The notes under the pieces are model-generated. The model was not told where the DNA came from. It ran no database searches and worked only from the letters and a program-made list of their open reading frames with translations. DNA of 64,000 nt. Source: a virus. The DNA is taken from positions 1 to 64,000 of the IMG/VR virus record IMGVR_UViG_3300023174_000130; one strand, given 5' to 3'. The position numbers and the translations under genes are program-made. The stretch's first letter is position 1. Each line of letters opens with the position of its first letter. Below, in pieces: positions 55,305 through 62,922 of this stretch.

Positions 55305-56177
55305 TCACTTATACTTAGTTGTTATAAAAGAGCTCTGAACCAGACCTAATTGGCTTGGAACATATGCTTGTACGGTTTTGGATACAGTATCAATATACTG
55401 TTTCACGGATACTGAAGTTTCACCCACCAATAAAGTTGGAGTAGCTGGTCCAGGAGCTGGTGCTTCTGATTCTGAAGCAGGAAGTTCATCATCAATTGTT
55501 GAATTCGATGATGCGGGTTGTCTATAAATTATTTTAGCATCTTGTGGTGTTGAAATTGATAAAATTTTATCCAAATAACTTGTTTTATTGGCTGTATAAT
55601 AATTTCCGGCTGATGAATAAGATCCATCAGAATTTAATTGGATTACTGCAACATGGTCTTGTGTTGTATTTACTCTAATAAAAGGACCAGTACCACCACG
55701 CTGAGGTCCAATAGTCATACTGCCATCATAAAAAGAGGTTTCTTCAATAAGGGCAAATGGTCCATTTAATTGAAAATTACCAGTAGAGCCATAATTATAT
55801 GATGCTCCGGTATTTCCTATGTACGGAAGCACAATACTGCCAACAGGAAAAGCCACGCCACCTGATGTGACTCCAGCTGTAGGAAATAAAGTCATATTAA
55901 TTTTTTCTTCATTATTTTTTATATATAAAACAGCATTTTCTTCCAATAAAAAGAATGGATTGATAACATTATTTGCTGCAACAATAGCCCAGAAGCTATC
56001 TGAATCAGTGTATACGTTATAGGCTGCTTCTAATAAAGTTGTTTTATTATCTATTGTAACTGTACCTTCTTCTATCGTTGCATGCTCTACATCCAAATAA
56101 GTAAAAAAATCGGAGATTTTAAAATCACCTATACTACTGGTAAATACCGTTTTTGGAAGATTATTAAAAAATTTCAT
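55305..56177 (-). CDS. Baseplate wedge protein, gp53-like
   Basis: 290 residues. LLEAAYNVYTDSDSFWAIVAANNVINPFFLLEENAVLYI (about 48-86) is LysM-like, in the way T4 gp53 is (Y..p..yW.Il..N...nP). The middle and C-terminal parts are Gly/Ser/Pro-rich with an ASESEAPAPGPATP linker. It is placed between hub and tube-cap genes, so a wedge or hub role fits. Confidence 0.55.
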   Translation of the reverse strand: MKFFNNLPKTVFTSSIGDFKISDFFTYLDVEHATIEEGTVTIDNKTTLLEAAYNVYTDSDSFWAIVAANNVINPFFLLEENAVLYIKNNEEKINMTLFPTAGVTSGGVAFPVGSIVLPYIGNTGASYNYGSTGNFQLNGPFALIEETSFYDGSMTIGPQRGGTGPFIRVNTTQDHVAVIQLNSDGSYSSAGNYYTANKTSYLDKILSISTPQDAKIIYRQPASSNSTIDDELPASESEAPAPGPATPTLLVGETSVSVKQYIDTVSKTVQAYVPSQLGLVQSSFITTKYK

Positions 56178-56182
56178 TAAAT

Positions 56183-57007
56183 TTATCTCATATACTTTGT
56201 AGAGATTTCAGATTTAGAAAGAACACCACCATATGAAGGATCATATGTTCCTGTTTCAAATTCACTAAAAACTAATCCCAGCAAAGTAATAGATGAAGCC
56301 CCATTTGGCAAATACCTAATAACAGGATCGCTTTCATCATTTTTTTGAACTTTAACTGTTTCTAGTACACAAACAAGAGGTTCACCAAGCCAGTTTGCAG
56401 TAAGATTTGCTTCGCCGCCACCGCGTTGTCCAGTTCCTAAAGCAGCTTGATTACCACTGGTTACCTGTAATGCCCATAAATTTTGTGGATAACTTCTTTC
56501 GGGCAATCCAGTAGCTACTGCTGGATATGAACACTTTCTAAAAGTACCTACAATATTTTCAATTTGTATTGATTCTTCTTTATTTTTTGGTATTAAAGCA
56601 TATTGAAAAAAGTATTTTTTTCTTGCTTCTGAGACCATGCTCATTTCTGCTATATTACTAAATCTTCTATAGGTAGAGGTAGCAAACATTCTTTCCCAGT
56701 AGAATGTAGCTGGTTGCATTGCTCGTTTTAATATGCTTAACGCACCACCACTGCCAGCATTTGCAATTCCTGCCCTAGAAATCATTGGTCCTACCGGATT
56801 ATTATTACTTTCACCAAATTCGTGTGCTGCCAAATATCCTGGTTCTTTTGGCATTGGTAAACTTATTCTTGCAAATGCTCTATTAATAACCCCTACACGG
56901 GTACGTTCAAAGTTTTTTAAAGAATACTCAGCACTATAAAACTGCATCCACAGCGGTTGTTCTTTTGCAGCAAACCCATAAGGATATTGAAATTGATTGC
57001 GGGCCAT
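56183..57007 (-). CDS. Baseplate tube-cap protein, gp48-like
   Basis: 274 residues. FFQYALIPKNKEESIQIENIVGTFRKCSYPAV resembles the conserved part of baseplate tube-cap proteins (f.Y.L.P.n.eE...I..I...f), and LNxLxx-type strand pairs follow. It is likely gp48 or gp54. It has a TCTAAATA octamer 7 bases before ATG, divergent from the gp4-like gene. Confidence 0.6.
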   Translation of the reverse strand: MARNQFQYPYGFAAKEQPLWMQFYSAEYSLKNFERTRVGVINRAFARISLPMPKEPGYLAAHEFGESNNNPVGPMISRAGIANAGSGGALSILKRAMQPATFYWERMFATSTYRRFSNIAEMSMVSEARKKYFFQYALIPKNKEESIQIENIVGTFRKCSYPAVATGLPERSYPQNLWALQVTSGNQAALGTGQRGGGEANLTANWLGEPLVCVLETVKVQKNDESDPVIRYLPNGASSITLLGLVFSEFETGTYDPSYGGVLSKSEISTKYMR

Positions 57008-57014
57008 ATATGAA

Positions 57015-57022
57015 TATTTAGA
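57015..57022 (-). promoter_or_regulatory. Late promoter octamer TCTAAATA (minus arm of divergent pair)
   Basis: TCTAAATATT, 7 bases before ATG 57007. It is one half of a near-palindromic divergent late promoter pair (57015-57037). Confidence 0.65.
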
Positions 57023-57029
57023 TAATTTC

Positions 57030-57037
57030 TCTAAATA
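57030..57037 (+). promoter_or_regulatory. Late promoter octamer TCTAAATA (plus arm, leaderless)
   Basis: TCTAAATA, TTATT, ATG 57043. Same 5-base geometry as gene 25. Confidence 0.7.
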
Positions 57038-57042
57038 TTATT

Positions 57043-57471
57043 ATGGCATACAGGACAATATTTAACCCAAAGAATCCTAAAAAATATGCTGGGGATTCAT
57101 CTAAAATTGTATGCAGATCCTTGTGGGAACGTAATGTATGCAATTTTTGTGATGAACACCCCAATATAATTAAATGGTCTTCTGAAGAAATAGCCATACC
57201 TTATGTCAGTCCAATTGATAAAAAAATGCACAACTACTATCCAGATTTTTTAATACAATTTAAGAACTCCGATGGAGTGCATACATGGATGGTTGAGGTC
57301 AAACCAAAAAAACAAACTTTTTTAAAAGAAAATGCTTCAAAAAAAGAAAAGGTAACTTGGATCATAAACAATGCCAAATGGAATGCTGCTAAAAACTATT
57401 GCAACAATAATAGTTTTGTTTTTAAAATTTTAACAGAAAAAGATTTATTTTCTAATGCCAACTCCAAATAA
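57043..57471 (+). CDS. 4: Head completion protein, gp4-like nuclease
   Basis: 142 residues (T4 gp4: 150). TIFNPKNPKKYAGDSSKIVCRSLWERNVCNFCDEHPNIIKWSSEEIAIPYVSPIDKK (in parts), then NYYPDFLIQF and VEVKPKKQT, give the E...PD...EvKPK pattern of a PD-(D/E)XK or TnsA-like nuclease fold, as in the T4 gp4 head completion family. It is thought to finish heads after packaging. It overlaps the next gene by 17 bases. Confidence 0.88.
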   Translation: MAYRTIFNPKNPKKYAGDSSKIVCRSLWERNVCNFCDEHPNIIKWSSEEIAIPYVSPIDKKMHNYYPDFLIQFKNSDGVHTWMVEVKPKKQTFLKENASKKEKVTWIINNAKWNAAKNYCNNNSFVFKILTEKDLFSNANSK

Positions 57472-58063
57472 CAATTCAATTTTATCAATAAAAGACTTTT
57501 TTGATCGACACAATGGTCTTCAAAGATCCAATAGATTTACATTATCTTTTTCTAACTTACCCGGAACACTGCCCAAAGTATCCAACAATGATTTAAATCC
57601 ATTAGCAATAACAATAGGTGCCAGAGCTATAGATGGTGTTGCAGATGGTTTGGCTGGCTATGGTCCCGGTAGAACAATTCCAAGATCTCAAAAGTTTCCT
57701 CAAGGTATACTTTTAACTTTTCCAGTAACCAATGATAATTTTATTACACTGTTTTTCAATTCATGGTTTAATTTAATATATTCAGGTGGTAGACAATCAC
57801 CAAAAGCAGCATCAACTAATAATGCTAGGAACCCTACACGTTTTCCATATCAAGTTCAATTTTATGACGATATTATTGCGCAAACACAAATGAAGATTTC
57901 ATTATTGGATCCAAATGGAAATCCAAATGTTTCATATAATTTTTTTGAAGTATATCCTGTTGAATGTTTGCCAATTGAATTAAATATGTTGAAGTCTAAT
58001 GACTATTCAACATATACAGTTCTTATGATGTTTAGAGATTTTAATTTTTATCAAGGAGTCTAA
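57455..58063 (+). CDS. Tail-tube-fold baseplate protein (gp48/gp54-like)
   Basis: 202 residues. LQRSNRFTLSFSNLPG at the start and FFEVYPVECLPIELNMLKSNDYSTYTVLMMFRDFNF at the end have the strand pattern of tube-type proteins (cf. gp19 CWP..I..INLNMG...FDY). It is likely a baseplate tube initiator. Placed between the gp4-like head gene and the gp26-like gene, with a 3-base gap to the latter. Confidence 0.55.
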   Translation: MPTPNNNSILSIKDFFDRHNGLQRSNRFTLSFSNLPGTLPKVSNNDLNPLAITIGARAIDGVADGLAGYGPGRTIPRSQKFPQGILLTFPVTNDNFITLFFNSWFNLIYSGGRQSPKAASTNNARNPTRFPYQVQFYDDIIAQTQMKISLLDPNGNPNVSYNFFEVYPVECLPIELNMLKSNDYSTYTVLMMFRDFNFYQGV

Positions 58064-58066
58064 TTT

Positions 58067-58729
58067 ATGGATTTGATGAGTTCTTTAAAAAGCCTGCTAC
58101 CTACTTATGAAACTACTTTACCTTTTTCTAAACAAAAAGTTATTTTTAGACCTTTTAAAGTAAAAGATGCAAAAAGCATTTCTGTTATTCTGCAAGAAGA
58201 AAATAAAAAATTAGCATTAATATCATTAGTTGAGTTATTAAAAAATAATACTGAAAATGTAAACATACTGAATCTTTGCATGGCTGATGCTGAATTTTTG
58301 TTTTTACAAATAAGATCTAAAAGTGTAGACGAACAATTGAATTTGATTTACAATCAAGAAAAAATTCAAGTGTATATACCTGATATTAAACATAGAAATG
58401 AAATATCATCAGATACAATAACACTAACAGATAGTGTTTTTATTACGTTAGAAACTCCAACTATAAAAGATTTATTAAAATTAGATACATTAGATAAAGA
58501 AGACTTTTTAAAGGCCTGTATTAAAAAAGTCAATGTGGGTGGAGAGGTCTTTCATGTTAATAAATTTGTTCCAGACGATATTAAAACTATTTTAGATAAT
58601 CTACCTTTAAATGTTTTGCCAAAGTTTGAAGGATTTATGAAAACCCAACCAGAATTGTATGTTGTATTAGAAACACAAGATGGTGACAAGGAGGTCAATG
58701 GGTTATTACGTTTTTTTACCTTTCGGTAA
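58067..58729 (+). CDS. 26: Baseplate hub assembly protein, gp26-like (short product)
   Basis: 220 residues. KVIFRPFKVKDAKSISVILQEE and LCMADAEFLFLQIRSKSVDEQL are conserved blocks of the T4_baseplate (gp26-type) family. The coding sequence ends in CGT TTT TTT ACC TTT CGG TAA. The seven Ts at 58711-58717 are positioned as a T_TTT_TTT slippery heptamer, and the -1 frame continues for 69 codons (see the next entry). I interpret the TAA as the end of the unshifted product. RBS GGAG (58052-58055). Confidence 0.7.
   Translation: MDLMSSLKSLLPTYETTLPFSKQKVIFRPFKVKDAKSISVILQEENKKLALISLVELLKNNTENVNILNLCMADAEFLFLQIRSKSVDEQLNLIYNQEKIQVYIPDIKHRNEISSDTITLTDSVFITLETPTIKDLLKLDTLDKEDFLKACIKKVNVGGEVFHVNKFVPDDIKTILDNLPLNVLPKFEGFMKTQPELYVVLETQDGDKEVNGLLRFFTFR
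58688..58695 (+). promoter_or_regulatory. Internal Shine-Dalgarno-like AAGGAGGT upstream of slippery site
   Basis: AAGGAGGT inside the gp26-like gene, 16 bases before the T run. In dnaX an internal Shine-Dalgarno sequence upstream of the slippery site stimulates -1 shifting. The ATG 3 bases later opens only a 13-codon frame, so an ordinary gene start is unlikely. Confidence 0.5.
58711..58717 (+). other. Candidate -1 frameshift heptamer T TTT TTT
   Basis: Codons in the 0 frame are CGT TTT TTT ACC. Slipping back one base keeps perfect pairing in both sites and moves into a frame open to the TGA at 58924-58926. The 0-frame stop comes 9 bases after the heptamer. Confidence 0.6.
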
Positions 58730-58926
58730 AGTTTTTTGATTTAAAAGATTATTTTACAACAAATTTTACCTTAATAAATAATTTTAACTGGAGTCTATTT
58801 GATTTGGACGATATGATTTGGTGGGAACGAGAAATTTATGTAAAGATATTAGTAGATTACCAAGAACAGAAAAAACACGAACAAATGTCATCACATTATG
58901 ATATGGGACGAGGAATGAATCTATGA
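58717..58926 (+). CDS. -1 frame extension of gp26-like protein
   Basis: 69 codons in the -1 frame, starting YLSVKFFDLKDYF and ending GRGMNL. It is clearly protein-like: aromatic/charged helix with DLDDMIWWEREIYVKILVDY. There is no usable ATG, GTG or TTG until 58804 (TTG) and 58813 (ATG), and the frame is closed by TGA at 58684-58686, so it most likely is reached by shifting. Its stop overlaps the next gene's ATG as ATGA. The fusion would be about 286 residues. The alternative is a sequencing error (one T too few or too many) that broke one gene. Confidence 0.65.
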   Translation, partial: YLSVKFFDLKDYFTTNFTLINNFNWSLFDLDDMIWWEREIYVKILVDYQEQKKHEQMSSHYDMGRGMNL

Positions 58927-59345
58927 ATGAAAATGAAGTATCAATAGACGTATCAGCAGAACAAAAATCTTTTTCTGCAGCATTAATGCCTTCAAGCATA
59001 CAATCCGCAGAAGTTTCTTCTGAACAACAAAATGTCGTTTTACCAGAATCAATTTCTTATACGGCTACTCAACCAGATATTAAAAATTCAGCTCAAGCTG
59101 AAGTTTCAAAAACCGCAGTAGATTTAAAAATTAAATTTGATGCAGAAGCCCAATATAAAGAATTAAGAACATCTGTTGATGGTATACAGTCATCTTTATC
59201 TTCTTTAGCAAATAATGCTAGAGACTCTTGGTTACCAAATCCAAGACCTGTTGATAAATTTGAAGAACGTCCTTTGACAGAACCTACTAATTTAATATTT
59301 GAAGCCAGACGAGAAAGATTTTCAGAATTTCCCAGATGGGCATAA
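58923..59345 (+). CDS. Unknown protein downstream of gp26-like gene
   Basis: 140 residues, not recognised. Ser/Ala/Glu/Gln-rich and likely disordered to about residue 60. Then VDLKIKFDAEAQYKELRTSVDGIQSSLSSLANNA forms a helix, and the end is RPVDKFEERPLTEPTNLIFEARRERFSEFPRWA. The place directly after a frameshifted tail chaperone is where long tape measure genes usually lie, but this protein is too short for that role. ATG overlaps the previous stop as ATGA. Confidence 0.6.
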   Translation: MNENEVSIDVSAEQKSFSAALMPSSIQSAEVSSEQQNVVLPESISYTATQPDIKNSAQAEVSKTAVDLKIKFDAEAQYKELRTSVDGIQSSLSSLANNARDSWLPNPRPVDKFEERPLTEPTNLIFEARRERFSEFPRWA

Positions 59346-59346
59346 A

Positions 59347-59370
59347 AAAAGCCCCCTTGCGGGGGCTTTT
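59347..59370. terminator. Bidirectional terminator
   Basis: AAAAGCCCCC / GGGGGCTTTT stem with a TTGC loop, flanked by A and T runs, between convergent genes (plus-strand stop at 59343-59345, gp32 stop at 59372). It can work for both strands. Confidence 0.95.
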
Positions 59371-59371
59371 C

Positions 59372-60229
59372 TCAATCGTTCTCCATCTCGGAGAAGTACT
59401 TTAGAGGATCCTTTTCCTCAATGTCTTCAGACACTACGGTGTCAGCCACATCATCCTCAATACTCTTGCTTTCAGTAAACTGAGCACGAATATCATCACC
59501 AACAGCCTTCTTGTAACGTTCAGAGAGTTCTGTATAACTCTTGAACTGACTTTTGTCAACAAATGGCTTCAGAGGATACTGCTTCTTCCAAAGTTCCTCT
59601 AGCTTCTTGTCATCTCCACCAAGAAGCGGAGCGGGAGATGCAAATTCTGACCGATCATAATTTACGTAACCTCCGACATTACGAATCTTGATCTTAAAGT
59701 CTGCACCAGTCCAGAAGTTGAATGGGTCAACAGCAACCTCGTCCTGATACTCTGGATGAGCAAGGCTCTGGATCTTCTGGAAGATCTTTGTGCCATACTG
59801 GTAAAGGAAAACCTTTCCCTTATTCTCTGGATTGGCAGGATCTTCAATGACGAGAATATTGGAAAAGTAAGTCAACTTGCGCTTACGATTCCGTGCAATG
59901 TTCTTGTCATCTTCAATACCACTATTCCAAAGTTCTGTGTTACCCTGACAAATTGGACACTTTTCACCAATTGTAGTTGGGCAGTTTTCAAACAGCCAAC
60001 CACCCTTACCCTTAAATGCGTGGCTATACACAGATACGAAGGGAGTATCTTCACCTTCAATTTCAGGCAGGAAACGGATTACAGCGTATCCATTGCCCGA
60101 CTTATCAATACCGGGTTTCCAAAGACGTTCGTCCTTGTAACTCTCCTTGGAGGTGAGTTTATCCATACGCTCGGTTAGAGATGCGACTGAGTTCTTACTC
60201 TTTTTCTTAAAATCTGCAAAGTTTGACAT
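59372..60229 (-). CDS. 32: Single-stranded DNA-binding protein gp32
   Basis: 285 residues (T4: 301). NGYAVIRFLPEIEGEDTPFVSVYSHAFKGKGGWLFENCPTTIGEKCPICQ (in parts) follows T4 gp32, including the His-Cys-Cys-Cys zinc site (SHAF..., ENC, KCPIC). FSNILVIEDPANPENKGKVFLYQYGTKIFQKI also matches. The C-terminus is acidic (EDDVADTVVSEDIEEKDP), as expected for the protein-interaction tail. ATG 60229 is chosen; the reading frame also offers TTG 6 codons upstream, inside the leader hairpin region. Confidence 0.97.
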   Translation of the reverse strand: MSNFADFKKKSKNSVASLTERMDKLTSKESYKDERLWKPGIDKSGNGYAVIRFLPEIEGEDTPFVSVYSHAFKGKGGWLFENCPTTIGEKCPICQGNTELWNSGIEDDKNIARNRKRKLTYFSNILVIEDPANPENKGKVFLYQYGTKIFQKIQSLAHPEYQDEVAVDPFNFWTGADFKIKIRNVGGYVNYDRSEFASPAPLLGGDDKKLEELWKKQYPLKPFVDKSQFKSYTELSERYKKAVGDDIRAQFTESKSIEDDVADTVVSEDIEEKDPLKYFSEMEND

Positions 60230-60243
60230 AGTATCTTCTTTCC

Positions 60244-60260
60244 CCAAGGATCTACCTTGG
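60244..60260 (-). promoter_or_regulatory. Leader stem-loop of gene 32
   Basis: CCAAGG (60260-60255), 5-base loop, CCTTGG (60249-60244): a 6-base perfect stem 15 bases before the gp32 ATG. T4 gene 32 mRNA has a leader pseudoknot through which gp32 represses its own translation, so a similar operator is plausible; a pseudoknot partner was not identified. Confidence 0.5.
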
Positions 60261-60275
60261 CCTATAAGTTCTAGT

Positions 60276-60303
60276 ATTATGTATCACAGTTTCATTTAGT
60301 CAA
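60276..60303 (-). promoter_or_regulatory. Early-type promoter for gene 32
   Basis: TTGACT (60303-60298), 16 bases, CATAAT (60281-60276). Transcript start near 60269 gives a leader of about 40 bases containing the stem-loop. Confidence 0.55.
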
Positions 60304-60529
60304 GCGGAAGCCGTTTGGATTTCTTCTTCTTGAGCAAATGAAGATTGTTGGCTTCTTGTTGAATTTTTTCGACAATTGGTTTTGTTAGAAGTTTTCCAGC
60401 TGCGCTGGGATCCAGACCCATTTCTTCTGAAATTTCTAACACACAATCCATAAATGTCATTTGTGTTATTTTTACTCTGTTTATAACTTTATTTGAAAAT
60501 TGTTCTTTTGCGGATTCATCTATGTACAT
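60296..60529 (-). CDS. 33: Late transcription coactivator gp33
   Basis: 77 residues (T4: 112). The helical core FMDCVLEISEEMGLDPSAAGKLLTKPIVEKIQQEA resembles T4 gp33 IIEKMVEEFGMSYLEATTAFLEENSIPETQFAKFIPSGIIEKIQSEA in pattern, and the C-terminal KSKRLPLD is in the place of the clamp-binding tail of T4 gp33. It lies next to gene 32, as in T4 (32-59-33). It couples gp55-RNA polymerase to the gp45 clamp. It starts 5 bases after TATAAT. Confidence 0.8.
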   Translation of the reverse strand: MYIDESAKEQFSNKVINRVKITQMTFMDCVLEISEEMGLDPSAAGKLLTKPIVEKIQQEANNLHLLKKKKSKRLPLD

Positions 60530-60534
60530 ATTCT

Positions 60535-60562
60535 ATTATAGCATATAATTTAATCTATTCAA
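60535..60562 (-). promoter_or_regulatory. Early-type promoter for gene 33 (leaderless)
   Basis: TTGAAT (60562-60557), 16 bases, TATAAT (60540-60535), 5 bases, ATG 60529. Confidence 0.7.
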
Positions 60563-60574
60563 TATATAAAAGAG

Positions 60575-60582
60575 TCTAAATA
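60575..60582 (+). promoter_or_regulatory. Late promoter octamer TCTAAATA
   Basis: TCTAAATATT, 31 bases before ATG 60614, with AAAGGA in the leader. Drives the two structural genes to 62.9 kb. Confidence 0.65.
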
Positions 60583-60613
60583 TTCTTGAAGAAGAAATTT
60601 AAAGGATAAAAAT

Positions 60614-61597
60614 ATGCCATTTCCATCACCTTATTATGGATCAGATTACGTAGTAATTAATAGCGGAGGCACCTTTGCCGTAGGTGCAGACCCTGTTACC
60701 AATATTTCTGGTGGCTATTCATACTATGTACAGTACTATAAATTGGGATTCGGTGCTACTGGTGCGTTTACTCCAGTTACTTCCAGCAATCCTTTCCCTG
60801 TAACCGTTGCAACTGGCCTAACAGCAACAATTTCTGGCTTTTCTGGCCCAATATCAATTGTAGGAACTGTAGGTGGACAGGCTGTTACAGTAGGGGGAAG
60901 CGTAGTTGTATCAGGTCTAACAGCATCTCCTGTATATGTACAAACTGCACCTAGCTGCAGAGTAGAAGTTACTGGTGGAAGATATTTAAGTAGACTTAAT
61001 GACAGTGTTTCTGTTTTTGGACCAAGTGGAAGTACTTGGCTATATGCAAATCTAGTAGATAGTACGGGAACTCCAATTGGAAGTTCTGGTAACCCAATGT
61101 ACACCAACATAATTGGTGCAACTATTAGCGTTACGATTAACCCCACCGTTGGTGTGACCAATCAATCTGGAACTGCCCTTAGAGTACAAGGGTTTACTGG
61201 TGGCACACCACTTTCAACAACTGTAGGCAATACTGTTGGAATTAATGACACCGCAATTCTTGCATCTATGGCAGGAATAAGCAATCAACTTGGAACTTTA
61301 AATACAAATCTTGGAACTCTTGGAATTAGCAGACCAACCACGTTTATCAGTGGTAGATTAACCGCTACAACTGGTGTAACTGGATTATATCCTGCTGGAT
61401 ATACGACAATTTCTGGTATTAATATTAAAGCATCGTCATCCAATACCGATCTTGTTTATATAAACTCTGACGGTGTAGCTTCAATTGGATATGAATTGGA
61501 TCCAGGACAAAATATATTCTTAAATGTTCAAAATCTTAGAACCATTTATTTAAGAGCAAAAACTTCTTCGCAAGTAGTTTCTTACATGGCTAGCTAA
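60614..61597 (+). CDS. Virion structural protein, beta-rich (unknown)
   Basis: 327 residues, not recognised. Gly/Ser/Thr/Val-rich throughout, with many short beta strands, no signal peptide, and no collagen repeats. NSGGTFAVGADPVTNISGGYSYYVQYYK at the start. C-terminal domain VYINSDGVASIGYELDPGQNIFLNVQNLRTIYLRA is typical of virion-surface beta proteins. Late promoter and AAAGGA site support a structural role. Confidence 0.65.
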   Translation: MPFPSPYYGSDYVVINSGGTFAVGADPVTNISGGYSYYVQYYKLGFGATGAFTPVTSSNPFPVTVATGLTATISGFSGPISIVGTVGGQAVTVGGSVVVSGLTASPVYVQTAPSCRVEVTGGRYLSRLNDSVSVFGPSGSTWLYANLVDSTGTPIGSSGNPMYTNIIGATISVTINPTVGVTNQSGTALRVQGFTGGTPLSTTVGNTVGINDTAILASMAGISNQLGTLNTNLGTLGISRPTTFISGRLTATTGVTGLYPAGYTTISGINIKASSSNTDLVYINSDGVASIGYELDPGQNIFLNVQNLRTIYLRAKTSSQVVSYMAS

Positions 61598-61599
61598 AA

Positions 61600-62922
61600 A
61601 TGAGTAGTGCAGCTTTAACAGTAGTAAAATCAACACAATCATTTACATTAGAATTTATTGGTTCTACTGCTGATCCTTGCTTGACCAAGGGTTATTTGGA
61701 GTCATCGCCACAAGTTCAACTAGTTGGAAACAGTTTTTTCTTTAATTATTCGCAAAGTAAAAACGTCAATGATTTTAAGTTTTTAAAATTATTTTTTGAT
61801 AAACTTGGAGTCGGATCTACTTTTTCTTTTAGTTCTGGTAAATATACAAATATTACTACTGGATCCGTATTATCTTGGGATGGTCAATTTACACTACAAG
61901 GAAAAACTGGGGCGTATAACCAGTATCTATATTTTAGTGGATTATCTGGAACATCTGGGATTTCTGCTGGCATATATGATAGAAATCTTTTTACAACTCC
62001 AATTCAATTTACTGCTGTAACGGGTGGCACTGCTGCATTGCTAGTAAACAAATCACCGGATATGGATCCTTTGAATTTTACTTATCTGGGAATATACGGA
62101 AGTGATTATAGTTTTGAAGAATATTTGCAAGTTAACAACAGTACATTAAATCAAAAAAGAATACTTATTAAAAATGTATTGAAACTAAATGATGGGACAG
62201 AAGTAATTTATATTGATCCAACTGTCAGTATAACAAATGAAAACTTATATTTTCAACAGTCAATGGTTGACATTTATATGAGAGGAGTTTTGACTCCCGA
62301 TGACATCAACTATGATCAAACATTAAATGGAATTCTTAGAATTTCAAATACATATCCGGGTGTTTATACTCAACTACTTGAAAATCAAAATAAACAACAA
62401 TTTTTATTAAGACAACTTTTAAATCCAGTATATCCAGTAAATTATTATTGGTATCCAAATACTAAACTTGTTAATTTTAGTTCTGCTGACGTTGAAGCAT
62501 ATACGAATGCTAGCTATGTTTTTGCTTCAATATTTCAACTTGTCTATGATACCAATTATATTCCAGTATTTTCTACTTCTGCAATTTTAGATGTTCCCAC
62601 ATTAATTGGTCAAGAAGTTTATAATACAATATTGATTGATAGCAATGACACTTCTGTTTTAAACTTTAGTCCTGGGAATAATAACACCACTAAAAACTTT
62701 AAAATAGATTTATCAGATTCTAGAAATATAGATTTAGATATTTCTGCTTATAGCGACTATGCATGTTCAGTTCCATTGACTAGAAATTTTAGAATCAATG
62801 GAACACCCGGTAGAGAAGGAGCGGCCTTCATTTATTATTCAGACCGCCCCGATTCTCTACAGAGCATTTATTTAAAACTTGAACGAGAAACAACTTTAAT
62901 CTTGAGTGTGGTAATTTCTTAA
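61600..62922 (+). CDS. Virion structural protein (unknown)
   Basis: 440 residues, not recognised. Beta-rich, low in Lys at the start, with many aromatic residues. The region QSMVDIYMRGVLTPDDINYDQTLNGILRISNTYPGVYTQLL and an Asn/Gln-rich segment are visible. It follows the previous structural gene by 2 bases and is surely cotranscribed. The last 4 bases overlap the convergent gene at 62919. Confidence 0.65.
   Translation: MSSAALTVVKSTQSFTLEFIGSTADPCLTKGYLESSPQVQLVGNSFFFNYSQSKNVNDFKFLKLFFDKLGVGSTFSFSSGKYTNITTGSVLSWDGQFTLQGKTGAYNQYLYFSGLSGTSGISAGIYDRNLFTTPIQFTAVTGGTAALLVNKSPDMDPLNFTYLGIYGSDYSFEEYLQVNNSTLNQKRILIKNVLKLNDGTEVIYIDPTVSITNENLYFQQSMVDIYMRGVLTPDDINYDQTLNGILRISNTYPGVYTQLLENQNKQQFLLRQLLNPVYPVNYYWYPNTKLVNFSSADVEAYTNASYVFASIFQLVYDTNYIPVFSTSAILDVPTLIGQEVYNTILIDSNDTSVLNFSPGNNNTTKNFKIDLSDSRNIDLDISAYSDYACSVPLTRNFRINGTPGREGAAFIYYSDRPDSLQSIYLKLERETTLILSVVIS

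Noticed and set aside
58698-58739. Tiny frame starting at ATG 58698 after AAGGAGGT
   Set aside because: Only 13 codons, and the spacing of 2-3 bases is too short for initiation; the Shine-Dalgarno-like site is better explained as a frameshift stimulator.
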